NCBI GenBank assembly: GCA_018266795.1
Contig: JAFDZV010000033.1
Span: 1-64,000, forward strand
Direction: 5' to 3'
DNA from: Bacteroidota bacterium
Lineage (GTDB): Bacteria > Bacteroidota > Ignavibacteria > OLB7
Length of the DNA: 64,000 nt
Positions 52,504 to 60,855 of this stretch are shown here, in pieces; the stretch's first letter is position 1, and each line of letters starts with the position of its first letter. Below the pieces are notes generated by a model. The model had not been told where the DNA came from. It ran no database searches and saw nothing but the letters and a program-made list of their open reading frames with translations. The translations under genes and the position numbers were made by a program.

Positions 52504-53007
52504 TCAGTCGCCGATCAGCCCGCGGCCTGATTTGTTGAGGCGTCCCTCGTTCTTCAGCTTGGCCAGGGCCGCATCCAGAACACCGTTCAGAAAGAGGCCG
52601 CTCTTGTCGGTAGAGTAGCGCTTGGCGATCTCGATCGCCTCGTTGATCGTCACCTTGGTCGGTATCTCGGGGAAGAAGAGCATCTCCGTGATGCCGATCC
52701 GTAGAAGAACCTTGTCGATCGGGGCAATGCGATGGAAGTCCCAATTCTCCGCGAGCGACTTGATGATCGTGTCGCATTCGTCGCAGTTGTTGAAGACACG
52801 CAGCATCAACTTCTCTGCGAACTCCAGCAGCTCGCTGTTACCCCTGAACTCGGGGTAGACGAGGCGTGAGGCAAGGAAGTCGATGGATTCGCCGCCTACG
52901 TTATGACCTATCTCGTACGCATAGAGCGCCTGCATGGCCCGCTCGCGTACCAGTCTGCGGTTTGGAACCGGGCGTTCCTGTTCGTCGTCGTCAAATGGTG
53001 TGCTCAT
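52504..53007 (-). CDS. nusB: Transcription antitermination factor NusB
   Basis: 167 residues from ATG 53007 (MSTPFDDDE), longer open frame to 53088 discarded. NusB binds rRNA boxA with NusE(S10) and supports antitermination at ribosomal RNA operons. Family features: RRLVRERAMQALYAYEIG (helix 1), LRVFNNCDECDTIIKSLAENW, DFHRIAPIDKVLLRIGITEML, IPTKVTINEAIEIAKRYSTD and SGLFLNGVLDAA. The acidic N-terminus and Cys pair CDEC are not part of the core. Normal length. It lies alone between DUF445 and the YdcF-like gene. Confidence 0.95.
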   Translation of the reverse strand: MSTPFDDDEQERPVPNRRLVRERAMQALYAYEIGHNVGGESIDFLASRLVYPEFRGNSELLEFAEKLMLRVFNNCDECDTIIKSLAENWDFHRIAPIDKVLLRIGITEMLFFPEIPTKVTINEAIEIAKRYSTDKSGLFLNGVLDAALAKLKNEGRLNKSGRGLIGD

Positions 53008-53240
53008 ATCGATGCCGCACGTCATCTGTGCGCTCTCGTGGCGCCAGAATGTGTGAAGGGGGAGGCATGCACAAGAACGTGACCACAAAGTACAGCTTTG
53101 GTCGAAATCGAAATTGCGAGCGTGCTCACTGTGCGATGCTGCGAATAGCTACAGGTTGAACGGACCCGAAGCGCAACGGACCGGGCTCGCACATGATAGC
53201 ACTTCCGTTCATCTTCTCCGTTACCTGGATCGGGTTGTAC

Positions 53241-53278
53241 AAAAAAACAGAGCATGGTCACGAAACGGCTTCATGCTC
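53241..53278 (-). terminator. Intrinsic terminator after the YdcF-like gene
   Basis: On the minus strand the 7-bp stem GAGCATG / CATGCTC, overlapping the end of the gene, is followed by seven consecutive T. Textbook rho-independent layout. Confidence 0.85.
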
Positions 53279-54317
53279 CGAACAGCCAGTACAGAATCAG
53301 CGCCCCGCTTTCGCGCAGATGGTACAGCGCAAGGTTCTGCGGGCCCAGGGGGGACTCCGATGAAACGCCGAGCGCGTCGATCTCGTTGAACTGGCATATC
53401 TCCAGCGCGCGTTTCAGATGAAACTGATCCGAGACGATCACGAACGACGTCCAGCCCTGCTTCCTCTTCAACTGATCGCGGATGAACAGGATCTGCTGCA
53501 GCGTGGAACTGGTATGAGTCTCCAGCACGATGCGGGTAGGATCGGCGCCCTGCTTGAGCAACTCGCGCCGCGCCACCTCCGCCTCCGGCAGTTCGTTCGG
53601 CGCATGCCCGCCGGTAAGCACAAGGAACTGCACCGTGCCGTTCTTCAGAAGGTCGTACCCCTTGTTGATCCGCTCTCTGAGCACGGGGCTGGGCCGATCG
53701 CCGCTCCAGACCGCGGCACCCAGGATGACACCGGCGTCGTAGACCTGCCGGGGTTGATCGGTGATGGACGACCCGATCGGGCTGACGAGAACCGCGGAGA
53801 CAACTGCCACGAACACCGCGCAGACAATCGCGGCGGCCGCACCAACGGATTGAAGCGCCAGACGCCACACCGTTCGGCGCGGACGGCGAAAGATGGTTGC
53901 AAACGCTCCAAGCTCGATCGCCTTCAATCCGAGGAAGATCAGATAGCCCGTGTACGAAGTAGTACGGTCCGTGGATTGTATCGCCGGCGCGATCATCAGC
54001 GCAACCAGGCCGGCACAGCAGAAGCCGGCGGCCAGCAGTGCGATGCGAAGCGTATGGAAGCGCCGTACAAACGTCAGTGTGCCGAACAGAAGGATGAACG
54101 GCAATTCGAAGAGCAGGCCTACCAGATTGGCCGTCTTCGTCAGGTCCAGAAACTGTATCGGCATCTCCTGGCCATGATAACGGAACACTGTCATCAACAG
54201 GAGAGTTACAATTTCACCAAAGGCCGCCGTGGCCAGGAGTGCTGGGCACAGCCACTGGGTGCGTGCGCTCTCCGGAGCATCCGCCGGATTCCTATGGAGC
54301 GCCGGGGCTTCAGCCAT
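53271..54317 (-). CDS. Membrane protein with C-terminal DUF218 (YdcF-like) domain
   Basis: 348 residues from ATG 54317, overlapping the end of the ABC ATPase gene by 8 bp; ATG 54335 (MSGIRTM) is an alternative. The first half has five to six membrane segments (about 25-185). The C-terminal half is a DUF218 domain: DAGVILGAAVWSGDRPSPVLRERINKG, VLTGGHAP, EAEVARRELLKQGADPTRIVLE, SSTLQQILFIRDQL and VIVSDQFHLKRAL. Members include E. coli YdcF/SanA/ElyC, linked to envelope maintenance at low temperature or vancomycin resistance; a SAM or nucleotide binding pocket is proposed for some. Translationally coupled to the ATPase gene. Ends in a clear terminator. Confidence 0.85.
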   Translation of the reverse strand: MAEAPALHRNPADAPESARTQWLCPALLATAAFGEIVTLLLMTVFRYHGQEMPIQFLDLTKTANLVGLLFELPFILLFGTLTFVRRFHTLRIALLAAGFCCAGLVALMIAPAIQSTDRTTSYTGYLIFLGLKAIELGAFATIFRRPRRTVWRLALQSVGAAAAIVCAVFVAVVSAVLVSPIGSSITDQPRQVYDAGVILGAAVWSGDRPSPVLRERINKGYDLLKNGTVQFLVLTGGHAPNELPEAEVARRELLKQGADPTRIVLETHTSSTLQQILFIRDQLKRKQGWTSFVIVSDQFHLKRALEICQFNEIDALGVSSESPLGPQNLALYHLRESGALILYWLFGA

Positions 54318-55122
54318 GGTTCGGATTCCGGACATGATTCTCGCGCCGGTACCGGTAGCGGACTGCCGGCGCCTCGCCGTATGCAGCCGGTTCCACCACC
54401 ATATCGGCTCCGAACGTCTCGGCAAGCAACCCCTCGCGCAGCACATCGGCCGGCGCGCCCTGTGCAGTCACCGTTCCGCCGCGCATCATCACCAGCCGGT
54501 CGCTGAAGATCGAGGCAAGGTTCAGATCGTGGATTGATGCGATAACGCACAGGCCTTCATCCTGGGCGTGCCGCCGCACGATCTCCAGCACGCGCAACTG
54601 ATGGCCGATGTCGAGATGCGTATTCGGCTCGTCGAGAATGATGGTGCCGGTGGATTGCGCCAGAGCCTTGGCGATCATCACCCGTTGCAGCTCGCCGCCG
54701 GAGAGGCGCGTAATCGTTTCATGACGCAGCGGCTCCAGTTCCATCAATTGAATCGCGCTCTCCGCCGCTGCGATATCATCCGCTTTCTCGAACCCTCCGC
54801 CCATTCCACGATACGGCATGCGGCCCATCAACACGGTCTGCTCCACAGTGAATGCAAATGTCGGGAGGTGGCTCTGCGGCACATAGGCCATATGCCGGGC
54901 GCGCCGATTCCAGGAATAGGAATCCAGCGGCTCGCCATCCAGCACGATCGTTCCCTGCCGAAGCGGGAGCAGCCCGAACAGCAGCTTGAGCAGCGTGCTC
55001 TTGCCCGATCCGTTCGCTCCGATGATTCCAACGCATTCGCCGCGTCCGGCGGTAAAGCGTGGAACGGCAAGGGTGAAACGCGGGCCGAAGCTGAACGCGA
55101 TGTCGTTTGCCTGGATTGCCAT
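54310..55122 (-). CDS. ABC transporter ATP-binding protein of the iron-siderophore/cobalamin (FecE/BtuD) type
   Basis: 270 residues from ATG 55122. Walker A GANGSGKSTLL (about 36-46), Q-loop MAYVPQSH, signature LSGGELQRV (about 138), Walker B GTIILDEPNTHLDIG, and switch His in SIHDLNLASIF. The subfamily feel (VLMGRMPYRGMGGGF insertion, HLDIGHQLRVLEIV) is that of ATPases feeding haem, siderophore or cobalamin permeases. No permease or binding protein gene accompanies it in the window; the next gene downstream is a YdcF-like membrane protein, so its membrane partner must be encoded elsewhere. A structured leader-like segment precedes the gene (55188-55260). Confidence 0.92.
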   Translation of the reverse strand: MAIQANDIAFSFGPRFTLAVPRFTAGRGECVGIIGANGSGKSTLLKLLFGLLPLRQGTIVLDGEPLDSYSWNRRARHMAYVPQSHLPTFAFTVEQTVLMGRMPYRGMGGGFEKADDIAAAESAIQLMELEPLRHETITRLSGGELQRVMIAKALAQSTGTIILDEPNTHLDIGHQLRVLEIVRRHAQDEGLCVIASIHDLNLASIFSDRLVMMRGGTVTAQGAPADVLREGLLAETFGADMVVEPAAYGEAPAVRYRYRRENHVRNPNHG

Positions 55123-55187
55123 GACGTTATGCCGCTCCGGGGATGCGGCCTCCGGAATCCCGAGGACGATGTTGGCCTACAAGCCGT

Positions 55188-55260
55188 GGGTGGCCCATGA
55201 TGCCTGCGGCACATGCCTTGTCGATGCCAGGTTGCCGCAAGTCCGGGGCGGGGCGCACCC
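55188..55260 (-). ncRNA. Candidate structured RNA leader of the ABC ATPase gene
   Basis: On the minus strand the segment can close with an outer stem GGGCGCACCC / GGGTGGCCC (one bulge) enclosing an inner stem TTGCGGCA / TGCCGCAG (9 bp with a G-U), 65 nt before the start codon. The layout looks like a riboswitch or attenuator, but no known class (cobalamin, TPP, SAM) could be matched. Confidence 0.3.
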
Positions 55261-55423
55261 AAACGGGGCGACAACTTACGCATAACCAGCTGATCGGGGC
55301 GTGACAAGGCTGCACGGTTGGCAATCCGTTGCATGATCGGCCGCACCAGCTTTCCGGCATCGGGGGCTCCGCCGAACGAGCCGGTTCCCGGGCCGCCCCG
55401 AGTGCCGTTCCGACACATCTTCA

Positions 55424-55432
55424 TAGCTTCGC
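55424..55432 (+). promoter_or_regulatory. Possible -7 promoter element (TAGCTTCGC) for the glucokinase gene
   Basis: Resembles TAACTTCGC found at 8257 and 48086, but with a 29-nt leader to the ATG at 55462. Confidence 0.35.
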
Positions 55433-55461
55433 ATTCATTCCTGAACACTACCGGATACTTG

Positions 55462-56454
55462 ATGCAGCACATTCTTGCGGTGGACATCGGCGGAACGAAG
55501 ATCGCGGTTGGGATCGCGGAGCGTTCCGTGTTCGCTGAACGTGGCACCCTCGCTCGGATCGTGACCGAACGTGTGCCGGCTCCGGGCACGCCGGCAGCGG
55601 TTGTTCCCCGCGTGATCGCCATTGCCCGGGAGCTTCTGGGCGAGCTCTCGGATCCGGACCCGTTGCTCTCCGGAATCGGGATCGCGATCGGCGGACCGCT
55701 GGATCATCGGGAGGGAGTGGTGATCAACTTCCCCCATCTTCCCGAATGGAGGAACGTCCCGCTGCGCGACATGCTGAGCGATGCTCTTGGGGTGCCGGCG
55801 CTCCTGGACAACGATGCCAACCTCGGCGCGCTTGGCGAGCACGCCTGGGGAGCGGGCCGTGGTGTTGACGACATGGTGTACATGACCATCAGCACCGGGA
55901 TCGGTGGTGGGGTGATCGTTGGCGGGCGGCTGCTGCACGGCGTAGGATCTGCGGCCGGAGAGGTGGGGCATATCACCGTTCAGACTGGCGGACCGCGCTG
56001 CCCGTGCGGTAATGCGGGCTGTCTCGAGATGATGGCGAGCGGCACGGCGATTGCCCGGCGCGCGCGCCAGGCGGTTGCGGAATTCCCCGATGCCGGCGCT
56101 GGTATTCTGGAGCAGGCGGGGGGTGACCCTCTGAGCATCCGGGCCGAAGGGGTGTGGGCCGCTGCCCTCGAAGGGGACGCACTGGCAATCGGGCTCTGGG
56201 AGGAGACGGCGGAGTATCTTGCAATCGGTCTGGCCGCCATCGTTCACGTTCTCGCGCCCCAGGTCATGGTGCTGGGGGGCGGTGTGGCGCAGACGGACGA
56301 GCGATTCCTCGATGCCGTCCGTTCCAGAATGCGCGATCATGTGGGATACGTGCCATTGGAACGGATTTCCGTGGTTCGCTCGGCCCTGGGAAGCAACAGT
56401 CCGCTGATCGGTGCCGCCGTGCTGGCCCTCGAAGCGGGGCGCGATCGGCAGTGA
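55462..56454 (+). CDS. ROK-family sugar kinase (glucokinase-like)
   Basis: 330 residues from ATG 55462; the longer open frame to 55318 is spacer. ROK kinases phosphorylate glucose, N-acetylmannosamine or related sugars in the cytoplasm. Features: phosphate loop DIGGTKIAVGI (about 8-18), GIAIGGPLDHREG, LDNDANLGALGEHAWGAGR with the catalytic Asp, GTG-like STGIGGGVI, and the zinc-binding ROK signature GHITVQTGGPRCPCGNAGCLE (about 170-190) with three Cys. Strong resemblance to glucokinases. Single gene, divergent from the ABC ATPase, ended by a U-tailed hairpin. Confidence 0.92.
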   Translation: MQHILAVDIGGTKIAVGIAERSVFAERGTLARIVTERVPAPGTPAAVVPRVIAIARELLGELSDPDPLLSGIGIAIGGPLDHREGVVINFPHLPEWRNVPLRDMLSDALGVPALLDNDANLGALGEHAWGAGRGVDDMVYMTISTGIGGGVIVGGRLLHGVGSAAGEVGHITVQTGGPRCPCGNAGCLEMMASGTAIARRARQAVAEFPDAGAGILEQAGGDPLSIRAEGVWAAALEGDALAIGLWEETAEYLAIGLAAIVHVLAPQVMVLGGGVAQTDERFLDAVRSRMRDHVGYVPLERISVVRSALGSNSPLIGAAVLALEAGRDRQ

Positions 56455-56486
56455 GGCTTTCGGGTTGAGTGGTTGCGGGGAGTGCC

Positions 56487-56515
56487 GTTCCGGCCGAGGG
56501 GGGAACTTTTTTTTT
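56487..56515 (+). terminator. Intrinsic terminator after the ROK kinase
   Basis: 5-bp stem GTTCC / GGAAC followed immediately by nine consecutive T (56507-56515), 50 bp after the stop codon. Confidence 0.65.
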
Positions 56516-56670
56516 CACCCGCTGTAACCGGCATTACGTCGAGGTGTTCTGTCTCTGCCTCCGCGCAATGTCCAGACATGCGGAGCCGAAACACGCTGGG
56601 CGAGGCTCGAGAACGATGCCCGCCGGATAGCATGATGGATGATGATACATCTTTATCTCGGAGCCTGTCT

Positions 56671-58446
56671 ATGAAAACGCTACTGATCCTACGCCGGATC
56701 GTACTGCCGATGTTGGCGTTCTGTCTCCTGGCGCTCGGCGCCGTGCTCAGCTCCTGCGAGGAGCCGGCAACCGGCCCTGGTCCCTCCGGCGGTGCCACTG
56801 TAACGGGCATCCTGAATGACGAGCAGGGACATATCGTTCCCGGCGCCACCGTTGCAGCGATCGGCGCCAGCGACAAGAAACTTTCAACCGTGGTCACCAA
56901 TGACGAGGGCGCATTCGCCATCTCCGGCCTGCCGAGCGATCTGAACGGCGTCCGGCTTCAGGTGACTCACCAGGATTTCAAGCCATACGCGAATACGATC
57001 AACGAGATCATCAGCCAGTCCGGCGGCATCACGGGTGTGCTCGTGAACATGATGCATGCCGACAGCTGCTGCGCCACGCTGACGCTCGATGTAACGGGCA
57101 CCAACGGTGTGCCGCTGGCCAACGTGGAGGTTCGCCTGCGCCGCGGCGATCTGTTGATCACCATGTCGCGTACGGACTCCAACGGCCGCGTGGTGTTCAA
57201 CAACGTCTGCGCCGGTGAGTACAACATTCGCCTCTCTCGCGACGGCTATGCCGTACTGGAGCGGGGTGGCATCACGGTTCACGGCTGCGAGCCCACCCAC
57301 CTCGAGGCCGGCATGCATGCCAACGGCGACAATCAGCATGGCGCCGATTCCTGCTGCCGCGGCTATCTCCGCATCATTCCGAAGGATTCCAACGGCGTCA
57401 ACCTGTCCGGTGCAACGGTGCGCATCACCAAGACCGGTATGAATCCGCGTACACTGGTTTCCAACGGTGATGGAGCGATCTTCCACGAGATGTGCGACGG
57501 CACGTACGTTGTGCACATCACGAAGGACGGCTACCGTCCCATCGAGTTCACCGTGACGCTTCACTGCAACGACAGCGTTGTAACCGATCGCCGGATGGAT
57601 CATGTCCCGGCCAACAACAACGACAGCTGCTGCAACGGCCGTCTGCAGGTGAACACGCACGACTCAACGACCAATGCCAACGTGAACGGCGCCTCCGTGG
57701 TTCTTCGCAAGGCCGGTGTGGTTGTTGGAACGGCCACCTCCGCCGAAGGCCATGTGGTGTTCGAGCATCTCTGCACCGGCGACTACACGGTAGTGATCGA
57801 GAAGGACGGCTATGTACGTCAGGAGTTCACGGTTCATCTGGATTGCAACGGTCACGTCGAGGTCACGAGAAGTCTTGCCCCGAGCGGCGGCAATCAGGAT
57901 ACCTGCTGCCACGGCCGGATCACGGTTACCGTACGTGACTCCGTCACCAACGCGGTGCTCGCCAACACTACCGTTCGCATCTGGAAGAACGGCACGCTGA
58001 TTGCCACGCGCACTACCGATGCCAACGGCCATGCGGTGTTCGAGAACCTCTGCGCCGGCACCTACGCCTTCGACTTCTCGCACGACGGTTACGCCGCGCG
58101 TGAGATGGGTGGGGTCACGATCCAGTGCAACGGCACGGCCGAGGTCTCCAAGCAGCTCGTTCACAACCCCGATAACTGCTGCACGGCTGTCTTCCGTTTC
58201 CATGTGAAGGATTCGGCGGTGGCTGACGGTGGATGGATTTCGGGTGTGACGGTGACGATCACCAGCGGCAACGATACCTGGACCGGCACTACCAATGGTG
58301 ACGGCACGTACGTCCGCGAGGCACTGTGCGGTCACAAGACCTACACGATCACCTTCTCGAAGGACGGCTTCCACACGAAGAGCATCACGATCCAGCTCAC
58401 GGACTGCCGTACCGCGGAGGAGACGATCATGCTGACACGACTATAG
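56671..58446 (+). CDS. Lipoprotein with five cysteine-rich CnaB/carboxypeptidase-regulatory-like repeats
   Basis: 591 residues from ATG 56671, preceded by CGGAGCC; the open frame to 56473 is spacer. Lipoprotein signal (LPMLAFCLLALGAVLSSC). The first module (about 35-125) is a Cys-free carboxypeptidase-regulatory-like domain (GILNDEQGHIVPGATVAAIG). Then five repeats of about 90 residues each start with D(S/T/N)CC, contain a third Cys in the pattern (N/H/E)xxC(A/T/D)G(T/E/D)Y and a fourth near the end (VHGC, LHCN, LDCN, IQCN, LTDC). The GATVRI and DGY motifs mark an Ig-like prealbumin fold. With four Cys per repeat, disulfide-stabilised stacking is likely (inference). The protein probably extends from the membrane. 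Ends at a UUCG-loop terminator. Confidence 0.88.
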   Translation: MKTLLILRRIVLPMLAFCLLALGAVLSSCEEPATGPGPSGGATVTGILNDEQGHIVPGATVAAIGASDKKLSTVVTNDEGAFAISGLPSDLNGVRLQVTHQDFKPYANTINEIISQSGGITGVLVNMMHADSCCATLTLDVTGTNGVPLANVEVRLRRGDLLITMSRTDSNGRVVFNNVCAGEYNIRLSRDGYAVLERGGITVHGCEPTHLEAGMHANGDNQHGADSCCRGYLRIIPKDSNGVNLSGATVRITKTGMNPRTLVSNGDGAIFHEMCDGTYVVHITKDGYRPIEFTVTLHCNDSVVTDRRMDHVPANNNDSCCNGRLQVNTHDSTTNANVNGASVVLRKAGVVVGTATSAEGHVVFEHLCTGDYTVVIEKDGYVRQEFTVHLDCNGHVEVTRSLAPSGGNQDTCCHGRITVTVRDSVTNAVLANTTVRIWKNGTLIATRTTDANGHAVFENLCAGTYAFDFSHDGYAAREMGGVTIQCNGTAEVSKQLVHNPDNCCTAVFRFHVKDSAVADGGWISGVTVTITSGNDTWTGTTNGDGTYVREALCGHKTYTITFSKDGFHTKSITIQLTDCRTAEETIMLTRL

Positions 58447-58500
58447 TGTCTTCATGAGAACAGCCAGAGATGGACAGGTGTTTGAGAGTGTCCATTTACG

Positions 58501-58536
58501 ATCGGGCGGGGCTTCGGCTCCGCCCGATTGTGTTTT
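58501..58536 (+). terminator. Intrinsic terminator with UUCG tetraloop
   Basis: 12-bp stem ATCGGGCGGGGC / GCTCCGCCCGAT (one G-U pair) closed by TTCG and followed by TGTGTTTT, 55 bp after the Cys-rich-repeat lipoprotein. Confidence 0.88.
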
Positions 58537-58658
58537 CGAACCGCCCGCTTCGTACATGTGCATGCGACATCGCAGCAGGCCAGGGGTCGTTGACTGTATC
58601 CGGCAATGAGCGTTCAACGCTCGCAACGATCATCGTTCACGCAGCATGGCGAGGTAGT

Positions 58659-59540
58659 ATGTACTCTTCATCGCACGGCCGGCATTCCATTCGCACCTGC
58701 ATCCGTCCGAACGTCGTTGTACTGATAGGGCCTGTTCTACTGATGGGGCTTGTTCTGTCGATCGCTGCTCCCATTCTCCGGGCGCAGGATGGCGATCCCG
58801 CGCCGACGCTTCGCGCTTCCTATCGGCTGGCCAAGCCGCAGTCCGGCGGGGAGATTCTGGATTACTCACAACCGGACACCGTACTCTTCATCTGCTCCGA
58901 CGGCGGAACCCCCGCGGTTCAGCGCGTGATCGAGGTGCGGCGCAACGGAAAGGTGGTGCGGGTGGGCATTACCGCAGGCGGCGCGTACAGCGTTGTGCTG
59001 CCGCATGACGGCGGCTGGGACCGCAACGGCGACACTGCCATCAGCGATCCGGTTCCGTATCAGGCCCAGCTGGTGCTTCGTTCGCGCGACGGCCGGGAGT
59101 ATCGCTCCAATGTGATATCGATTCCGGTGCGCCTTTCGGACAGCCGTTTCGAGCATCATGCCTACAGGCCGGGGCTGCGTGTCAACCGCTATGCTCTCTC
59201 GCTGTTCCGTTTCGACCGGGCAGACCTCACACCGATGAACGAGCGCATCCTGAGCCAGTATGTGTACGAGGATATCACGAACAACGCGGAGGTGGAAGTG
59301 ATCGGCCACATGGATACCATCGGCCTGCCGCAGCACAACATGAAGCTCTCCGAGCACAGGGCGGCTGCCGTTGCCGGTGCGATACGCGAACACGTGCCGG
59401 CCGGTGGCTGGCTTGTTATCGAGGAACGCGGCGTTGGCTCGGGGGGGCGCCTCTATACCAATGCGCTTCCGGAAGGGCGCTTCTATAACCGGACCACGCA
59501 GATCATCGTGTACCGGGAGCAGGAGCCGCGCTTGAATTGA
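58659..59540 (+). CDS. OmpA-family C-terminal domain protein, secreted
   Basis: 293 residues from ATG 58659, preceded by GAGG; the open frame from 58470 would contain the upstream terminator. Signal peptide or N-terminal anchor VVLIGPVLLMGLVLSIAAPI, cleavage near LRAQD. A beta-rich middle domain (about 55-170: LFICSDGGTPAVQRVIEVRR, RDGREYRSNVISIPV) precedes an OmpA-like peptidoglycan-binding domain (about 180-290: LFRFDRADLTPMNERILSQY, then GHMDTIGLPQHNMKLSEHRA). The Asp and Arg that contact diaminopimelate in OmpA correspond to GHMD and SEHR. Probably links outer membrane to cell wall. No barrel domain is present. Followed by a bulged-stem terminator. Confidence 0.85.
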   Translation: MYSSSHGRHSIRTCIRPNVVVLIGPVLLMGLVLSIAAPILRAQDGDPAPTLRASYRLAKPQSGGEILDYSQPDTVLFICSDGGTPAVQRVIEVRRNGKVVRVGITAGGAYSVVLPHDGGWDRNGDTAISDPVPYQAQLVLRSRDGREYRSNVISIPVRLSDSRFEHHAYRPGLRVNRYALSLFRFDRADLTPMNERILSQYVYEDITNNAEVEVIGHMDTIGLPQHNMKLSEHRAAAVAGAIREHVPAGGWLVIEERGVGSGGRLYTNALPEGRFYNRTTQIIVYREQEPRLN

Positions 59541-59631
59541 TCGGTGTGCGTCCGGTACATCATTCCCGGGTGTAGCGCGCACTTGCACGACGACGGCGGG
59601 CTGATGAATCTCCTGGGAGCCGTTGCCGTGC

Positions 59632-59672
59632 AAACGAGGAAGCCCCGACTGCAGAGCCGGGGCTTCGCGTTT
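59632..59672 (+). terminator. Intrinsic terminator after the OmpA-like gene
   Basis: 9-bp stem GAAGCCCCG / CGGGGCTTC extended below a small bulge by AAACG / CGTTT, then GTTTC. About 90 bp past the stop codon and close to the end of the convergent oppF gene. Confidence 0.8.
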
Positions 59673-59728
59673 GTTTCATGGTTCTGCCGTGCCGTGATCC
59701 CGAGGCGGCGTGGTTCTTTCCGCAAGGG

Positions 59729-60787
59729 TCAGGAGAACGGGCATGCCGCCCAGTGATCCGGGCTCTTTTCCACGAAGTCCGGGAACTTCTCCGCGCAGCT
59801 CGGGCGGGCGATCGGGCATCGTGTACGGAACGGACAGCCGGAGGGCTTGGCCAGTGGCGTCGGCACGTCGCCGCTCAGCATCACGCGGGCTGCGCGATGG
59901 CTGTCGGGATCGGCAAGCGGTACGGCCGAGAGGAGTGCCTGGCTGTACGGGTGCTTCGGTTCGAAGTAGACTTCCTCGCTCGGACCGTATTCCACCATGT
60001 GGCCCAGATACATCACGGCAATCCGGGAGCTGATATGCTCCACAACCGAGAGGTCGTGCGCGATGAAGAGGAGCGAGAGGCCGAACTCCTCCTGAAGATC
60101 CTGCATCAGATTGATTACCTGTGCCTGGATGGAAACGTCCAGAGCGGAGACCGGCTCGTCGCAGATGATGAGATCCGGATGCGTTGCAAGCGCGCGGGCG
60201 ATGCCGATGCGCTGGCGCTGGCCGCCGGAGAACTCGTGCGGGAACCGTGCGGCCTGCTCCGGCCGCATGCCCACCTTGTCCAGCAGCCAGCCAACGCGGT
60301 CGCGCATCTCCGCCTTGCTCATCGACGTGTGCAGGCGCAGCGGCTCCTCGATGATCTGTGCAACAGTCAGCCGAGGGTTGAGCGAGGAGTATGGATCCTG
60401 GAAGATCATCTGGATCTTCGAGCGATACGCACGCATCTCCGACGTACTGAGCCTGTTGAAGTCCACAACCGTGCCGTCCGCGGCATGATACAGAATCTCG
60501 CCGTGGACCTCCGCCTCCGGGCTGATGTTCCGGATGATGTTGATCAGCGAGCGGCCTATTGTTGTCTTGCCGCAGCCGGACTCACCCACCATGCCGAGCG
60601 TTTCGCCGCGATAGACAGTGAACGACACGCCGTCCACGGCCTTCACGGTTGCCACGCGCCGTCTGAGCAGGCCGCCCAGCACGGGGAAGTGCACCTGCAG
60701 ATTCCTCACCTCGAGCAGCACGTCGCCCTTGGCATGTGCCGGCGATGCGGTGGCCGCCGGTGCTGCTGTCATATCGGTTGTGCTCAT
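59729..60787 (-). CDS. oppF: Peptide/nickel-type ABC transporter ATPase, OppF/DppF-like
   Basis: 352 residues from ATG 60787. Walker A GESGCGKTTIGR (about 69-80), Q-loop IQMIFQDPYSSLNPR, signature FSGGQRQRIGIARAL (about 173), Walker B LIICDEPVSALDVSIQAQ, and the family-specific C-terminal oligopeptide-ATPase region HPYSQALLSAVP and GCPFRTRCPIARPSCAE, whose cysteines may bind an iron-sulfur cluster as in related DppD/F proteins. It energises uptake of oligo- or dipeptides together with OppD and the OppB/C permease. It lies downstream of a glycosyltransferase gene that separates it from oppD. Exact substrate not deducible. Confidence 0.93.
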   Translation of the reverse strand: MSTTDMTAAPAATASPAHAKGDVLLEVRNLQVHFPVLGGLLRRRVATVKAVDGVSFTVYRGETLGMVGESGCGKTTIGRSLINIIRNISPEAEVHGEILYHAADGTVVDFNRLSTSEMRAYRSKIQMIFQDPYSSLNPRLTVAQIIEEPLRLHTSMSKAEMRDRVGWLLDKVGMRPEQAARFPHEFSGGQRQRIGIARALATHPDLIICDEPVSALDVSIQAQVINLMQDLQEEFGLSLLFIAHDLSVVEHISSRIAVMYLGHMVEYGPSEEVYFEPKHPYSQALLSAVPLADPDSHRAARVMLSGDVPTPLAKPSGCPFRTRCPIARPSCAEKFPDFVEKSPDHWAACPFS

Positions 60788-60855
60788 TGTCGTCAGCCTT
60801 CAGGTCAGTATGCGATCGGGATGCCCTTCGGCGCCGATCGAAATCGTCTCAGTCT

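Larger units (their letters stand above)
55123..55461. other. Divergent intergenic region, structured on the minus strand
   Basis: 339 bp between the ABC ATPase and glucokinase genes. The left half is hairpin-rich (see 55188-55260); the right half has a promoter box for glucokinase at 55424. No gene is supported. Confidence 0.5.

Noticed and set aside
55123-55461. Cobalamin, TPP or SAM riboswitch before the ABC ATPase
   Set aside because: The region is structured, but none of the defining conserved sequences (B12 box, THI box, S-box core) could be found; kept only as an unassigned structured leader.
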